NCBI RefSeq assembly: GCF_001401805.1 | Contig: NZ_LKDW01000012.1 | Span: 1-64,000 of the forward strand | DNA: 64,000 nucleotides | Reading direction: 5' to 3' | DNA from: Pseudoalteromonas sp. P1-25 | Lineage (GTDB): Bacteria > Pseudomonadota > Gammaproteobacteria > Enterobacterales > Alteromonadaceae | Part shown: piece by piece, positions 43,835 through 55,467 of the stretch | How the letters are laid out: each line of letters begins with the position of its first letter | How positions within the stretch are numbered: position 1 is the stretch's first letter | Position numbers and translations under genes: made by a program | Notes under the pieces: model-generated | The model's input: only the letters and a program-made list of their open reading frames with translations | What the model was told of the DNA's origin: nothing | Database searches by the model: none

Positions 43835-45700
43835 TTAAATTGAAAGTTTATCAATGCGCTTACCACCAATAAATAAGTTAATTACCGCACGGGTACCAAC
43901 TATGGCTGTAAACATTGAAGTTAAAATACCAATTGCCAGCGTTACGGCAAAACCTGCAATTGGGCCGGTGCCCACTGCAAATAATATAATGGCCGCAATT
44001 AGTGTGGTGATATTGGCATCAAATATAGTACTAAAGGCGCTATCGTAACCAAAATGAACGGCTTGTTGCGGGCTACGACCATCGGCCAGCTCTTCACGAA
44101 TACGCTCAAAAATAAGTACGTTAGCATCTACTGCCATACCTACGGTTAATACAATACCGGCAATACCTGGCAGCGTTAATGTAGCACCTGGAATTAACGA
44201 CATTACACCTACAATAAGTACTAAGTTAGCGGCAAGTGCTATGTTGGCAACTAAACCAAACCCTTTGTAGTAAATAAGCATAAAGGCAAGCACAAACGCA
44301 AAACCAAGAGCTACAGCTGTCATACCCGCTTCTATGTTTTCTTGGCCTAGGCTTGGGCCTACTGTGCGCTCTTCAACAATTTGAATTGGCGCAACTAGTG
44401 CTCCGGCGCGTAATAGCAAGCTTAAGTTGTGAGCTTCGGCTGGGTTATCAATACCTGTAATACGGAATGAGCGGTCAAGACGAGCTTGAATAGTCGCAAC
44501 GTTAATAACCTCTTCTACCTTAATAGGTGGAAGTGCTTTACCGTCAGCGTCTTTTTTGCCCGATGGCTTGTACTCTATAAATACCGTGGCCATGCGCTTA
44601 CCAATAGCGCGTTTGGTAAAGGCATTCATTTTTGCCCCGCCTTTGCTATCTAAGGTAATGCTCACTTGTGGGCGCTGGTATTCATCGTTGCCTGATTGCG
44701 CACCTGTGATATGGCTCCCTTCAAGAATGACACGCTTTTTAAGTACCACAGGGTAACCATCGCGACTCATGATCATTTCTGTGCCTGCGGGAATACGCCC
44801 TTGAGCAGCCGCACTTGGGTCAGCATTTTCGTCTACTTCACGAAATTCAAGCGTGGCCGTTGCCCCTAAAATTTCTTTAGCGCGTGCTGTATCTTGTACA
44901 CCTGGTAGTTGCACAATAATACGCTCAGCACCTTGGCGCTGTACGTTAGGCTCTGCAACACCAATTTGGTTAATACGATTACGAATAATGGTTTCGTTTT
45001 GCTTAATAGCGTAGTCACGTATTTCTTTAAGCTTTTGCTCACTCATAGTGGCAAAAAATGCGCGATCGTTACTGCTATCATCAATGTATACGTTTAGTGG
45101 GTAGCGCGATGCTAAGAAGCGTTCAGCCGCCTCTTTATCTTCTTCGGTACGCATTTCTACACGCATACGCTCAGACCCTGCTACACGGCGAACACTACGG
45201 TAACGAAGTTTTTCTTCGCGTAGGTCGCTACGAAAATCTTGTTCCATTTGCTCTAGCTGATTATCTACCGCGGTTGCCATGTCGATTTCCATGGTGAAGT
45301 GAACACCACCACTTAAATCAAGACCTAGCTTCATCGGGTTACCACCCAATGATTTTAACCATGCTGGTTGAGCGGGTGCCATATTAATAGCAGAAATATA
45401 ATCGTCGCTAAGAGAATTACGCAGTAAGTCTTGCGCTTTTAGCTGTTCTTCAACATTTTTAAAACGCACTAATACTTGGCCGCCTTCAAGCACGGTAGAC
45501 TTAGCTGTTACATTATGTTGTTTGAGGGTTGCGTTTACTTTGTCTACTACACTGAGATCGACATCTGCACCTTTTGCCCCCGAAACTTGTATAGCCGGAT
45601 CGCGGCCATACAAGTTTGGAGAAGCATATAAAAGGCCAATGGCTACCACAGCTAAAACAAGTAAATACTTCCAAATTGGAAACTTGTTTAACACAGGCAT
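43835..45700 (-). CDS. secD: Protein translocase subunit SecD
   Basis: Large SecDF subunit, 621 residues. An N-terminal membrane segment (about 10-27) is followed by the periplasmic P1 base and head, including [16 protein letters not shown], and by five C-terminal membrane segments with [17 protein letters not shown] and the conserved [17 protein letters not shown]. It lies 13 nt after yajC with an AAGGAC site. Order tgt-yajC-secD-secF is as in E. coli. Confidence 0.97.
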   Translation of the reverse strand: MPVLNKFPIWKYLLVLAVVAIGLLYASPNLYGRDPAIQVSGAKGADVDLSVVDKVNATLKQHNVTAKSTVLEGGQVLVRFKNVEEQLKAQDLLRNSLSDDYISAINMAPAQPAWLKSLGGNPMKLGLDLSGGVHFTMEIDMATAVDNQLEQMEQDFRSDLREEKLRYRSVRRVAGSERMRVEMRTEEDKEAAERFLASRYPLNVYIDDSSNDRAFFATMSEQKLKEIRDYAIKQNETIIRNRINQIGVAEPNVQRQGAERIIVQLPGVQDTARAKEILGATATLEFREVDENADPSAAAQGRIPAGTEMIMSRDGYPVVLKKRVILEGSHITGAQSGNDEYQRPQVSITLDSKGGAKMNAFTKRAIGKRMATVFIEYKPSGKKDADGKALPPIKVEEVINVATIQARLDRSFRITGIDNPAEAHNLSLLLRAGALVAPIQIVEERTVGPSLGQENIEAGMTAVALGFAFVLAFMLIYYKGFGLVANIALAANLVLIVGVMSLIPGATLTLPGIAGIVLTVGMAVDANVLIFERIREELADGRSPQQAVHFGYDSAFSTIFDANITTLIAAIILFAVGTGPIAGFAVTLAIGILTSMFTAIVGTRAVINLFIGGKRIDKLSI

Positions 45701-45713
45701 GTCCTTTTTATTT

Positions 45714-46049
45714 TTATAGTGACTTCATTGTGCCTTTAGGCAATACAGCAGATACTGCCGATTTTTGTACTGTAACTTCAGCTTGCTCATTTAAAGAAAT
45801 CACGATGAAATCTTTATCTTCAGCAATTTTTACGATTTTGCCAACTAAACCGCCTTGGGTAAGTACTTCATCACCTTTAGCCATCGCACTCATTAAGCTT
45901 TTATGTTCTTTAACGCGCTTAGCTTGTGGGCGGTAAATTAAAAAGTAAAAAACCAAACCGAAAATAGCTAACATAATTAGCATTTCCCAACCACCACCTG
46001 CAGCAGGTTGACCAGCAGCGGCGTGTGCGTTTGAAATAAATAAACTCAT
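45714..46049 (-). CDS. yajC: Sec translocase accessory protein YajC
   Basis: A 111-residue single-span inner-membrane protein of the SecDF-YajC complex. The membrane segment is about residues 22-40 ([18 protein letters not shown]), followed by the family signature [42 protein letters not shown] site precedes the ATG. It is 25 nt after tgt and 13 nt before secD. Confidence 0.97.
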   Translation of the reverse strand: MSLFISNAHAAAGQPAAGGGWEMLIMLAIFGLVFYFLIYRPQAKRVKEHKSLMSAMAKGDEVLTQGGLVGKIVKIAEDKDFIVISLNEQAEVTVQKSAVSAVLPKGTMKSL

Positions 46050-46074
46050 AATACTTCCTCTATATTTTTAAATT

Positions 46075-47271
<1,197 letters not shown>

Positions 47272-47323
47272 CTATTACTATTAGCTGCGCTAAATTCACT
47301 ACGTATTAGCACAGGCAAATAAA

Positions 47324-47345
47324 AACCCAGCGTTTGCGCTGGGTT
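47324..47345 (-). terminator. Terminator after queA
   Basis: AACCCAGCG and CGCTGGGTT pair over a 4-nt loop. On the minus strand it is followed by TTTATTTG, so it ends the queA transcript before tgt. Confidence 0.8.
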
Positions 47346-47374
47346 GTTAGTAAGTGTACCGATTATAAAGGTGT

Positions 47375-48406
47375 TTATTTACGCGTTAAAAACATCGCAT
47401 CACCATAGCTAAAAAAGCGATACTTTTGTTCAATAGCGGTGTTGTACGCACCCATAATGTTATCTTGGCCGCTAAAGGCACTTACTAGCATAATTAGGGT
47501 TGATTCAGGCAAGTGAAAATTAGTCACCATGGCATCAACTACATTAAACTGATAACCCGGAAAAATAAAAATATCGGTGTCGCCAAAATAGCTATCTAAT
47601 TTACCGCCGTGTATTTTTGCTGCCGACTCTAGCGAACGCACTGAAGTTGTTCCTACTGCAATTACACGCCCGCCATTTGCCTTAGTTTGTGCAACAGCCT
47701 GTACCACGCTGTCAGGCACCTCAATGTATTCTGAGTGCATTACATGCTCATCTACACTTTCTACACGCACCGGCTGAAACGTACCCGCGCCTACATGTAG
47801 CGTAACAAACGCCATGTTTACGCCTTTTTGTTTTAGTGCCGCCATTAACTTATCGTCAAAATGCAGCCCTGCCGTAGGCGCTGCTACGGCTCCAGGTTTT
47901 TCACCATAAACGGTTTGATAACGCTCGCGGTCAGCCTCGGTGTCAGGGCGGTCAATATAAGGAGGTAAAGGCATGTGACCAATATCGTTTAGAATATCGA
48001 GTACATTTTGACTACGATCGAATTCAAGCTCAAATAACGTATCGTGACGCGCAATCATGGTCGCTTTTGCTTTGCCTTCTAAAATAACTTCGTTACCCGG
48101 CTTTAACGACTTACTAGCTCTTACATGGGCAAGTACGCGGTGTTCATCAACTACACGCTCTACAAGCACTTCAACTTTTCCGCCAGAGGCTTTTTGACCA
48201 AACATACGGGCAGGAATAACGCGGGTATTATTAAATACTAATAAGTCACCTTCGTTAACTAAATCAAGTAGGTCGCTAAACACTTTGTGTTCAACGTTGC
48301 CAGTTGAGCCATCTAGGGTTAGTAAACGGCTGCTGGTTCTGTCTTGTTTAGGAAAACGAGCAATTAATTCATCAGGTAAGTCAAAGCTAAAGTCAGCCAC
48401 GCGCAT
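47375..48406 (-). CDS. queA: tRNA preQ1(34) S-adenosylmethionine ribosyltransferase-isomerase
   Basis: Transfers ribose from SAM to preQ1 in tRNA to form epoxyqueuosine. The 343-residue protein starts [19 protein letters not shown] and contains the family segments [33 protein letters not shown] and [18 protein letters not shown]. It precedes tgt as in most gammaproteobacteria but is transcriptionally separated. Divergent from the GGDEF-EAL gene at 48608. Confidence 0.97.
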   Translation of the reverse strand: MRVADFSFDLPDELIARFPKQDRTSSRLLTLDGSTGNVEHKVFSDLLDLVNEGDLLVFNNTRVIPARMFGQKASGGKVEVLVERVVDEHRVLAHVRASKSLKPGNEVILEGKAKATMIARHDTLFELEFDRSQNVLDILNDIGHMPLPPYIDRPDTEADRERYQTVYGEKPGAVAAPTAGLHFDDKLMAALKQKGVNMAFVTLHVGAGTFQPVRVESVDEHVMHSEYIEVPDSVVQAVAQTKANGGRVIAVGTTSVRSLESAAKIHGGKLDSYFGDTDIFIFPGYQFNVVDAMVTNFHLPESTLIMLVSAFSGQDNIMGAYNTAIEQKYRFFSYGDAMFLTRK

Positions 48407-48607
48407 AGTCGGTATTCCACATCAATAAAATCGCGCCAAGTGTATATCTATCCTGGGCTAAGCTCAAGATATCTACAACAGTTGAGAGGATTCACCCTAT
48501 TTTAGATACATTTGAGTAACTACTTTAAATAATCTTGTTCTTATTAGTAAATATCATTATTCTTACTGCCTTTGATAATAATGGTTTAGTTTTGGGGTTA
48601 TAAAAAA

Positions 48608-51139
48608 GTGGCAGATAAGCTGAAGTTGCTCATTCTAAACGCAAGTAGCGAAGAACGCCGAACTATACGCGCCACTTTAGAATACTTAAACGTATTTGAA
48701 TTCATAGAAGCCGCAGATAGCCAAGATGCGCTCACCCTATTAAAAAAACAGCCCGTAAACATGATTATCACTGGTTTAAGCGTAGGGAAAATAGATGGCT
48801 GGCGCTTTTCTCGCATGATCCGCTCAGGCTTACTTAAAACACCTAAAAATACCCCTATTTTACTTATTCCGCCAATCTACTGTGAGCGTATAGCAGAAAC
48901 CACCGCACGGAGTTACGGCATAGACGCTGTACTGCCCTTTGAGCACCAAGACATGTTGCCGCAGGTGTTGGCAAATGTATTATCTACACATTTAGAAAAA
49001 AGTAGCCGTCTTAATTTACTCTTACTAGAACCAATAGCGCAAAAAGCCGATGAAATAGCGCAGCAACTTAAGCTCAATTTTGCTATTACCCATGTTACAT
49101 CAAGCCAAAGTGCTTTAAATGCTTACAACCAACAACAATTTGCTATTGTATTGCTTGATGCAACCGCGTCGCGCGCTGATACTTCAAGTCTTTTAGTCGA
49201 AGAAATACTACAACATAACCCTAAACAAGCCATTGTCACTATTATTGACAATAACGATGCAGACTATGCAGAGCAATTACTGTTGTCAGGTGTGACTGAC
49301 TTTATAAGAGCGCCGTACGACCCGTCGTTTTTAAATAAGGTGTGTGACCATGCTGCGCGTCGTGAAGACTTTATGGTGAGTTATGCTGAGTTTGCACAAA
49401 AGGTTGAGCAGCTAAGTATTAGCGAAGTTCGCTACAAGGAGCTGTTTTCGGCGCACCAACGTATTTTACTGCATTTAAACACGGTGGTATTAGAGCTCGA
49501 CCAACGAGGTAAAATTCGCTTTATAAACCCCGCTTGGGAAACACTAAGTGGCTTTGGGGTTAAATCGTCTTTGCAAAAGTCTTTAATCGACTATTGCTCA
49601 GATGAATGCCAAGTAAAACTAAATACGACCATTAACGATATTCTTAATGGCGGCACACAACAGCAGCAAGTTGAAATTCAACTTAATCATAAAAATGGCA
49701 ATCAGATTTGGGTTGAATGCCGGTTACAGCTAATAAAAAACAGCAGTAATAATGCCACTATTACTGCCACAATCGACAACATACATGAGCGAAAACAAGC
49801 CGAGTTAAAACTGCGCCACTTAGCACTGCATGATACGCTCACCGGCTTACATAATCGTTATTATTTTGATCAACAACTTAATAAAATATGCCAAACCAAG
49901 CATACCTATGGTGGTGTAGAGCACGCACTTATTTATATCGATTTAGATCATTTTAAAATAATTAACGATAGTAAAGGCCATCAACAAGGCGATATAGTAC
50001 TAAAAGATGTTGCCCAATTATTTGAAGCGAACATTAGCGCTAAACATTTAGTTTGTAGAATAGGCGGTGACGAATTTGCAGTTATTTTAAAAAATACGCA
50101 GTTGCTAGATGCTCACCTAATTGCAGAGAGTATTTGTAGCGCGATTGAACAACACGAGTTTAAATCAGAAGACCAAGTTTACTCAATTAGTTGCTCTATT
50201 GGCTTAACGCAAATAACGGCTCAAAATTGTGATCCGAGTGAATGCCTTAAGCAAGCCGACATTGCCCTATATATTGCTAAAAGTTTAGGCCGTAACCTAG
50301 TGCATTGCTACTCAAAAGAAGATGCGCAGAATAACACTCTGCAAACAGGACTTGAGTGGGGGCATGAGATCCGACAGGCGCTTCAACAGGACAACGTGGA
50401 ACTACACTATCAGCCGATATGGGACTTTAAGGCCAATAAAGTGGCTTATTTTGAAGCGTTGCTACGTCTTAAAATAGACGATAAGCTTATTTTTCCTAAT
50501 CAATTTATTCCCTCCCTTGAGCTACTTAACGATACTTTTTTGATGGACCAATGTGTTATTCGTAATGCTATTGCGAGCGTTGCTGAACACCCAGATTTAA
50601 ATCAAGTGGCTATTAACCTTTCTGCTCAATCGTTTTTAGATGAACGCTTATTGCCACATATAGAATCGAGCCTAGAAAAATACCACGTACCGCCTTCGCG
50701 TATTATTTTTGAAATTACCGAGTCGGCCTCAGTCAACAACTTAAAAGCTACCCGTAAAATGATAGAAAAGCTAAACAGTTTAGGCTGTCATTTTTCTATT
50801 GATGACTTTGGTACAGGCTTTAGCACATTTAACTATTTAAAACAGTTACCTGCGCAGCATGTTAAAATAGACGGCTCGTTTGTGCGTGACATGATTAACG
50901 ACCCAATCGACTTAGCACTCGTTAAGGCTATTAACGATATAAGCCGCTCTCTTGATAAGCGCTCAGTAGCTGAATACGTAGAGAGCGAAGAGATATTTTT
51001 TGCCCTAAAAAAGATTGGTGTTGACTACGGACAAGGCTATTTTATTGCCCGACCCGTCCCTGTAGAAAAAGTACAATCGACGCTTAAAATTATTTACCAG
51101 AAGAAACCTTTTACCCAACAACAGCCTAGCGTCAGCTAA
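48608..51139 (+). CDS. Response-regulator-like GGDEF-EAL protein with pseudo-receiver
   Basis: An 843-residue cytoplasmic protein, start GTG. Two receiver-like domains come first: about 5-125, in which the phospho-acceptor Asp is replaced by Gly (MIITGLSVGKIDGW), and about 138-255, which keeps an Asp (IVLLDATAS). A PAS domain follows (about 285-395), then GGDEF with an intact RIGGDEFAVIL, then EAL with EALLRL, INLSAQSF, EITESA, DDFGTGFS, KIDGSF and AEYVESEE. The usual EGVE is altered to EYVE, but the Glu is kept. Both enzyme activities are possible. No histidine kinase is adjacent. Confidence 0.9.
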   Translation: MADKLKLLILNASSEERRTIRATLEYLNVFEFIEAADSQDALTLLKKQPVNMIITGLSVGKIDGWRFSRMIRSGLLKTPKNTPILLIPPIYCERIAETTARSYGIDAVLPFEHQDMLPQVLANVLSTHLEKSSRLNLLLLEPIAQKADEIAQQLKLNFAITHVTSSQSALNAYNQQQFAIVLLDATASRADTSSLLVEEILQHNPKQAIVTIIDNNDADYAEQLLLSGVTDFIRAPYDPSFLNKVCDHAARREDFMVSYAEFAQKVEQLSISEVRYKELFSAHQRILLHLNTVVLELDQRGKIRFINPAWETLSGFGVKSSLQKSLIDYCSDECQVKLNTTINDILNGGTQQQQVEIQLNHKNGNQIWVECRLQLIKNSSNNATITATIDNIHERKQAELKLRHLALHDTLTGLHNRYYFDQQLNKICQTKHTYGGVEHALIYIDLDHFKIINDSKGHQQGDIVLKDVAQLFEANISAKHLVCRIGGDEFAVILKNTQLLDAHLIAESICSAIEQHEFKSEDQVYSISCSIGLTQITAQNCDPSECLKQADIALYIAKSLGRNLVHCYSKEDAQNNTLQTGLEWGHEIRQALQQDNVELHYQPIWDFKANKVAYFEALLRLKIDDKLIFPNQFIPSLELLNDTFLMDQCVIRNAIASVAEHPDLNQVAINLSAQSFLDERLLPHIESSLEKYHVPPSRIIFEITESASVNNLKATRKMIEKLNSLGCHFSIDDFGTGFSTFNYLKQLPAQHVKIDGSFVRDMINDPIDLALVKAINDISRSLDKRSVAEYVESEEIFFALKKIGVDYGQGYFIARPVPVEKVQSTLKIIYQKKPFTQQQPSVS

Positions 51140-51326
51140 ACATTTTTAAACAGTTTTAAGCATTTTATTACTATCATTATTGCACTTATTGCCTATACTT
51201 TACGTACCACTTAGTAAATGTCTTGTTGTTTTGATGATTTAACAATAAAAACATGACATTACCTATAAACATACATGGCTAGCAATTACATAGAGGTTAA
51301 AGCTTGTCAGGTTTAAGGAGGAAGGT

Positions 51327-51539
51327 ATGGCGCAGTTGATTATTTTACTTCTCGTAATACATTGTGTAATTGCGTATCAGTGCTATCGATACGCGCAGCT
51401 AAAGGGCTACCCAGTAGGCGTATTTGCTACTTTAGGCCTACTCCCGTATTTTAATGTAGTTGTGTGGATTTATTTACTTTTTCTACCCGAGCTAGAACCC
51501 TTTGAAAGCCAAACACATAGCAAACAGCAGCCGTTATAG
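51327..51539 (+). CDS. Small membrane protein of unknown function
   Basis: A 70-residue protein with two hydrophobic stretches (about 2-20 and 28-52) and a short polar tail. I do not recognise the family. An excellent AAGGAGGAAGG site precedes the ATG, which argues that it is real. Its stop codon lies inside the loop of the terminator at 51523-51553. Confidence 0.72.
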   Translation: MAQLIILLLVIHCVIAYQCYRYAQLKGYPVGVFATLGLLPYFNVVVWIYLLFLPELEPFESQTHSKQQPL

Positions 51540-51553
51540 GCTGCTGTTTTTTT
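51523..51553 (+). terminator. Terminator overlapping the stop codon of the small membrane protein gene
   Basis: AACAGCAGCC and GGCTGCTGTT pair over a 6-nt loop and are followed by TTTTT. The stop codon lies across the loop and second arm, so translating ribosomes could affect hairpin formation. Confidence 0.88.
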
Positions 51554-51583
51554 GCTTTAATTTACTCTTGAAAGTAATTAGGA

Positions 51584-52504
51584 TTAACCCTCAAAGTCCA
51601 GGCTGCATTGGCGAGCTAAAAACACTTCCAACTGCTGGCTGAATAATTTAAAGTCGCGAATTCTTCCAGTGGTTTTTCGCCACAATATGCCTATATCTCG
51701 GTAAGCATCACCTTGCGAGGGAGTTGCTATCATATTTTTATCTTTAAGAATGCCCGCATTAATCGCCATTTGCGGTAAAAATGTAACCCCTAGCTGATGC
51801 TCTACCATACTGAGTAAAGTATGTAGACTTGCAGCTTCAAACGGATTAATACAGCTTGAACGATTTAAGTGACACGCACTCAAGGCATGCCCTGTCATAC
51901 AGTGCTCTCGCTCTAATAAAAATACACTCGCCTCAGGTAGTAAATTAAAGTCTTCAACGCCTTTAGCTGGGCTGTAATCTTTGTGGTGCACTAAACTAAA
52001 GTGATCTTTAGCCAATACTTGGGTATGAAACTTCTCTGTTTGATAAGGCAGAGCTAACAACGCTAAATCAATATGGCCGTGTTCAAGCTTATCTAATAAC
52101 TTATCGCTGGTATCTTCAACAAGTACCAGTTCTAAATCACAAAAGGTTTGCTTACAAAAATGATACAAAGGCGCTGCTATGAAGCTTGCAATAGTAGGTA
52201 TAACCCCTACCACTAACTTGCCACTGAGTGGCGTTAGAAAGCTTTTGGTTAACTCTTTTAAACTAATTGTATCGTTGATAATTTTACGAGAGCGTTCAAC
52301 AACTTCTTCACCAATACTGGTAAACATGAGGCTACGATTCTCTCGCTCTATTAGCTGACAACCGAGTGTTTCTTCAAGGTTTTGAATTGCACTGCTTAAA
52401 GTAGATTGCCCAATAAAGCACGCACTTGCTGCACGGCCAAAATGCTGGTGCTGATGTACAGCTAATAAATACTGCAGCTGTTTAATACTTGGTAGGTTGG
52501 TCAT
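51584..52504 (-). CDS. oxyR: Hydrogen peroxide-responsive regulator OxyR
   Basis: LysR-type redox regulator, 306 residues. The ATG at 52504 with GGAAAG upstream gives MTNLPSIKQLQYLLAVHQHQHFGRAA, matching OxyR length (E. coli 305). The redox cysteines are kept with the same spacing as Cys199 and Cys208: EHCMTGHALSAC (9 residues apart). So peroxide would form an intramolecular disulfide and activate antioxidant genes. It lies downstream of the phosphate genes on the same strand but behind a terminator. No catalase or peroxiredoxin gene is adjacent. Confidence 0.92.
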   Translation of the reverse strand: MTNLPSIKQLQYLLAVHQHQHFGRAASACFIGQSTLSSAIQNLEETLGCQLIERENRSLMFTSIGEEVVERSRKIINDTISLKELTKSFLTPLSGKLVVGVIPTIASFIAAPLYHFCKQTFCDLELVLVEDTSDKLLDKLEHGHIDLALLALPYQTEKFHTQVLAKDHFSLVHHKDYSPAKGVEDFNLLPEASVFLLEREHCMTGHALSACHLNRSSCINPFEAASLHTLLSMVEHQLGVTFLPQMAINAGILKDKNMIATPSQGDAYRDIGILWRKTTGRIRDFKLFSQQLEVFLARQCSLDFEG

Positions 52505-52522
52505 TTTTTCTTTCCACAAATA

Positions 52523-52557
52523 AAAAGACCCCAACACCAAAGGCGTTGAGATCTTTT
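52523..52557 (-). terminator. Strand-specific terminator after the PiT gene
   Basis: On the minus strand AAAAGATCTCAACGCC pairs fully with GGTGTTGGGGTCTTTT over TTT, using three G-U pairs, and is followed by TATTTG. Read on the plus strand the same pairs become A-C mismatches, so it should stop only minus-strand transcripts. Confidence 0.75.
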
Positions 52558-52586
52558 CAAGCTAAAAGTCTTTGAGTACTTTTTTG

Positions 52587-53855
52587 TTAAACCCCAAACG
52601 CGGTTCTTAGTACGTAGAAAATAACAATAGCAAGGGCAGCGCCAACTGGCAATGTAATTACCCAAGAAACTACAATGTTTCTGATAACACCCATGTTAAG
52701 AGCAGCAATACCGCGTGCCATACCTACACCTAATACCGCACCAACTAAGGTTTGTGTAGTAGAGATTGGCATACCAGTACCTGATGCAATAACAACGGTT
52801 GATGCAGCCGCAAGTTCTGCAGCAAAGCCACGGCTAGGCGTTAAATGTGTAATACCTTCACCTATTGTTTTAATTACTTTTTTACCTAAAATAGCAAGAC
52901 CCGCAACAATACCAAAACCACCGAGTGGTAAAATCCACCATGCGATAGCCGCTTTTTTAGCGATTTCACCGTTGCTTTCAACAATGTTCACAACCGCAGC
53001 TAGTGGGCCAATTGCATTCGCTACGTCGTTTGAGCCATGCGCAAACGCCATACAACACGCTGTTAATACCATTAATACCGCAAATACTTTTTCTACGTTA
53101 TTAAATTGCATTTGTTTATCAGCTTTAGGGTCGATATTTAAACGTGAAATCGCAATTTTACCAATAATAGCTACAATCACAGCAATCGCGATAGCAATTA
53201 AGTAGCCCTCTGTAGCACCTAGATTAATACCTATATGCTTTAAGCCTTTCTTAATTGTTACTAGCGCCATAATAAAACCCGCTAAACCCATGTACAGAGG
53301 TACAAAGCGCTTCGCGTTTTTAAGCGGTGCATCGGTATCAAAAATTAGCTTTTGCGCACTCATAAATATTAAGTAAGCAATAAAGCCTGAAATTGCCGGT
53401 GTTATAATCCAACTACCTACAATACCTCCAACTTTATTCCACTGAATAGCCTCTGTACCCACTGCAACTAATGCAAAACCTATGATTGCACCAATAATTG
53501 AGTGAGTAGTTGAAACAGGCCAACCTAAAAATGAGGCGATTAATAGCCAAGTACCCGCTGCAAAAAGCGCAGAGATCATACCTAAAACCATTAAATCAGG
53601 CAGCGCTGCAAAAGGAGCTGCATCAATAATACCTTTACGAATTGTTGATGTAACCTCACCCCCCGCTAAATAAGCACCAGCAAATTCAAAAACCATCGCA
53701 ATAATAATTGCTTGTTTTATTGTTAACGCTTTAGAACCTACCGAAGTACCCATCGCATTAGCGACGTCGTTCGCGCCAATACCATAAGCCATAAAAAAGC
53801 CGACTGCTGCGGCAATTAAAACTAATACCGTGCCGTAAGATGCAATGATATCCAT
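52587..53855 (-). CDS. PiT-family inorganic phosphate transporter
   Basis: Low-affinity, cation-coupled phosphate permease with about ten membrane segments, 422 residues. The two family signatures are GANDVANAMGTSVGSKALT (about 28-46) and GSNDVANAIGPLAAV (about 240-254), with internal repeat symmetry. It follows the PhoU-like gene by 40 nt, a pairing widely seen for PiT transporters, and shares its promoter at 54614-54641. Confidence 0.93.
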   Translation of the reverse strand: MDIIASYGTVLVLIAAAVGFFMAYGIGANDVANAMGTSVGSKALTIKQAIIIAMVFEFAGAYLAGGEVTSTIRKGIIDAAPFAALPDLMVLGMISALFAAGTWLLIASFLGWPVSTTHSIIGAIIGFALVAVGTEAIQWNKVGGIVGSWIITPAISGFIAYLIFMSAQKLIFDTDAPLKNAKRFVPLYMGLAGFIMALVTIKKGLKHIGINLGATEGYLIAIAIAVIVAIIGKIAISRLNIDPKADKQMQFNNVEKVFAVLMVLTACCMAFAHGSNDVANAIGPLAAVVNIVESNGEIAKKAAIAWWILPLGGFGIVAGLAILGKKVIKTIGEGITHLTPSRGFAAELAAASTVVIASGTGMPISTTQTLVGAVLGVGMARGIAALNMGVIRNIVVSWVITLPVGAALAIVIFYVLRTAFGV

Positions 53856-53895
53856 TGTGTAACCTTAATCTTTCGTTTGAACTGATTTGTATAAA

Positions 53896-54573
53896 TTAAC
53901 GAGCTAACATCAGCTCAAGACGTGATCCTACGCGCTCTGCAATATCTGCAAGCTCGCCAACCCATTCAATTATTTTGTATAAAAACATAACATCAATTGG
54001 GTTTAGCTCGCTTTCTACATCACGCAGTTGGCGGCGTACTTTAATTTGCATTTCATCCGTGTCTTGTTCTATGGCATCCAATTCTACGAGCATTTTTTCA
54101 ACTAAGGTAACCTCGCGACCTTTAAAACCCGTTTCTAATAACTCTTCTAACTCATTAATTGCTTTTGATGCTTGTTTAGTCGCATCAACACAACGTGTTA
54201 GATAAGCTAAAAAGTCTGCCTGCATAGCGCTAGGAATAGTCATTTCACGACCAATTACGCGCCCTGCAATATCTTTTGCTTTATTTGCTATTTTATCTTG
54301 TTGAGTTACGAGTTCGAGCAGATCTGTACGCTCTACCGGCATAAATAAACCACGCGGTAATTGTAAGCGTATATCTCTTTTCATATCATCAGCTTCACGC
54401 TCTAAATTACGAATAGTTAAACGAAGCTCTTCTGCTTGCTGCCATTCTTCTTTAAATACGTGATTAAAGAAAGGTATCAAAGCTTTGCTTGCTTGATGAA
54501 CTTTCTTGATGTGTTCTTCCATTGGTTTGATAGGAGATTTTGCAAATACCCCTAAAAACGCGTTTGTAGGCAT
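53896..54573 (-). CDS. PhoU-like DUF47/TIGR00153 protein
   Basis: A 225-residue all-helical protein related to PhoU, the usual partner of PiT transporters. The ATG at 54573 with AAAGGG upstream gives MPTNAFLGVFAKSPIKPM; a TTG six codons upstream is less likely. Conserved segments are LEREADDMKRDIRLQLPRGLFMPVERTDLLELV and the paired helices that follow. It probably regulates the adjacent transporter. Confidence 0.9.
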   Translation of the reverse strand: MPTNAFLGVFAKSPIKPMEEHIKKVHQASKALIPFFNHVFKEEWQQAEELRLTIRNLEREADDMKRDIRLQLPRGLFMPVERTDLLELVTQQDKIANKAKDIAGRVIGREMTIPSAMQADFLAYLTRCVDATKQASKAINELEELLETGFKGREVTLVEKMLVELDAIEQDTDEMQIKVRRQLRDVESELNPIDVMFLYKIIEWVGELADIAERVGSRLELMLAR

Positions 54574-54613
54574 AACTGACCCTTTAATCAAATTGATATG
54601 CTTTGCAGCATGA

Positions 54614-54641
54614 ATTTTACAGTATTAGCCGCGATTGTGAA
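54614..54641 (-). promoter_or_regulatory. Promoter of the PhoU-like/PiT operon
   Basis: On the minus strand TTCACA (54636-54641), a 16-nt spacer and TAAAAT (54614-54619). No Pho box is visible, suggesting that this pair is expressed independently of phosphate starvation and of the phoU transcript. Confidence 0.6.
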
Positions 54642-54677
54642 CGCTTTTTATTATTTCACCGCAGCTAACAATGCATG

Positions 54678-54696
54678 AAGCGGCATTAAGCCGCTT
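54678..54696 (-). terminator. Hairpin after phoU
   Basis: AAGCGGC and GCCGCTT pair over a 5-nt loop. There is no clear T-run on the minus strand, so termination would be inefficient or factor-dependent. Confidence 0.45.
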
Positions 54697-54723
54697 TAAT
54701 AAAAAAGAATGATAGAAAAAATA

Positions 54724-55425
54724 TTACAACGATTTTTCTATATCCTCTTGAGATGTATGACGAATATCTTTTCCGTTAACAAAATATATAATGTATTCCG
54801 CAATATTTTGGCAACGGTCCCCAATACGCTCTAATGAACGTACAGACCATACTAAATCCATAATTTTTGGGATTGAGCGTGGATCTTCCATCATATAAGT
54901 CATAATTTGGCGCGTAATTGCTTCATATTCACGGTCAACTTTTGAATCTTCTTTATGTACTTCAAAGGCGCGTTGTACATCCATACGCGCAAATGCATCA
55001 AGTACATCATGTAGCATTTTTAATACTTGGCGTCCCATATTTTCAATATTCACTAATAAATCTTGCTGATCTTTAGTAAATGAGTCCAAAGCTACTTTAG
55101 CAATACGCTCAGCTTCATCGCCAATACGCTCTAAATCGGCAATTGTTTTAGCAATAGCAACAACCAAGCGCAAATCGCTTGCTGCGGGCTGGCGACGAGC
55201 AATAATGCGTGTACACTCATCGTCGATGCTTACTTCCATTGCATTCACTTTGTAATCGTTTTGGCGTACTTTTTGTGCTAGTTCAGCATCGTTACGGCTT
55301 ACTGCGTCAAGTGCACTGCTTAGCTGTTGCTCAACTAAGCCACCCATGTTTAGTACATGGTTACGAACATTTTCTAGTTCTTGATTAAAGCGACCAGATA
55401 TATGTTTGTTTATATTATGTTCCAT
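54724..55425 (-). CDS. phoU: Phosphate-specific transport accessory protein PhoU
   Basis: Negative regulator linking the Pst transporter to the PhoR-PhoB system. The 233-residue protein is two three-helix bundles with repeated metal-binding motifs (DDECTRIIARRQPAASDLR and the second copy MEDPRSIPKIMDLVW). A GAAGG site precedes the ATG. It lies 42 nt after pstB, the last gene of the pst operon. phoB and phoR are not in the window. Confidence 0.96.
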   Translation of the reverse strand: MEHNINKHISGRFNQELENVRNHVLNMGGLVEQQLSSALDAVSRNDAELAQKVRQNDYKVNAMEVSIDDECTRIIARRQPAASDLRLVVAIAKTIADLERIGDEAERIAKVALDSFTKDQQDLLVNIENMGRQVLKMLHDVLDAFARMDVQRAFEVHKEDSKVDREYEAITRQIMTYMMEDPRSIPKIMDLVWSVRSLERIGDRCQNIAEYIIYFVNGKDIRHTSQEDIEKSL

Positions 55426-55467
55426 AATTACCTTCTCTTAAATTCGTTCACAATAACCAAGCAAGGA

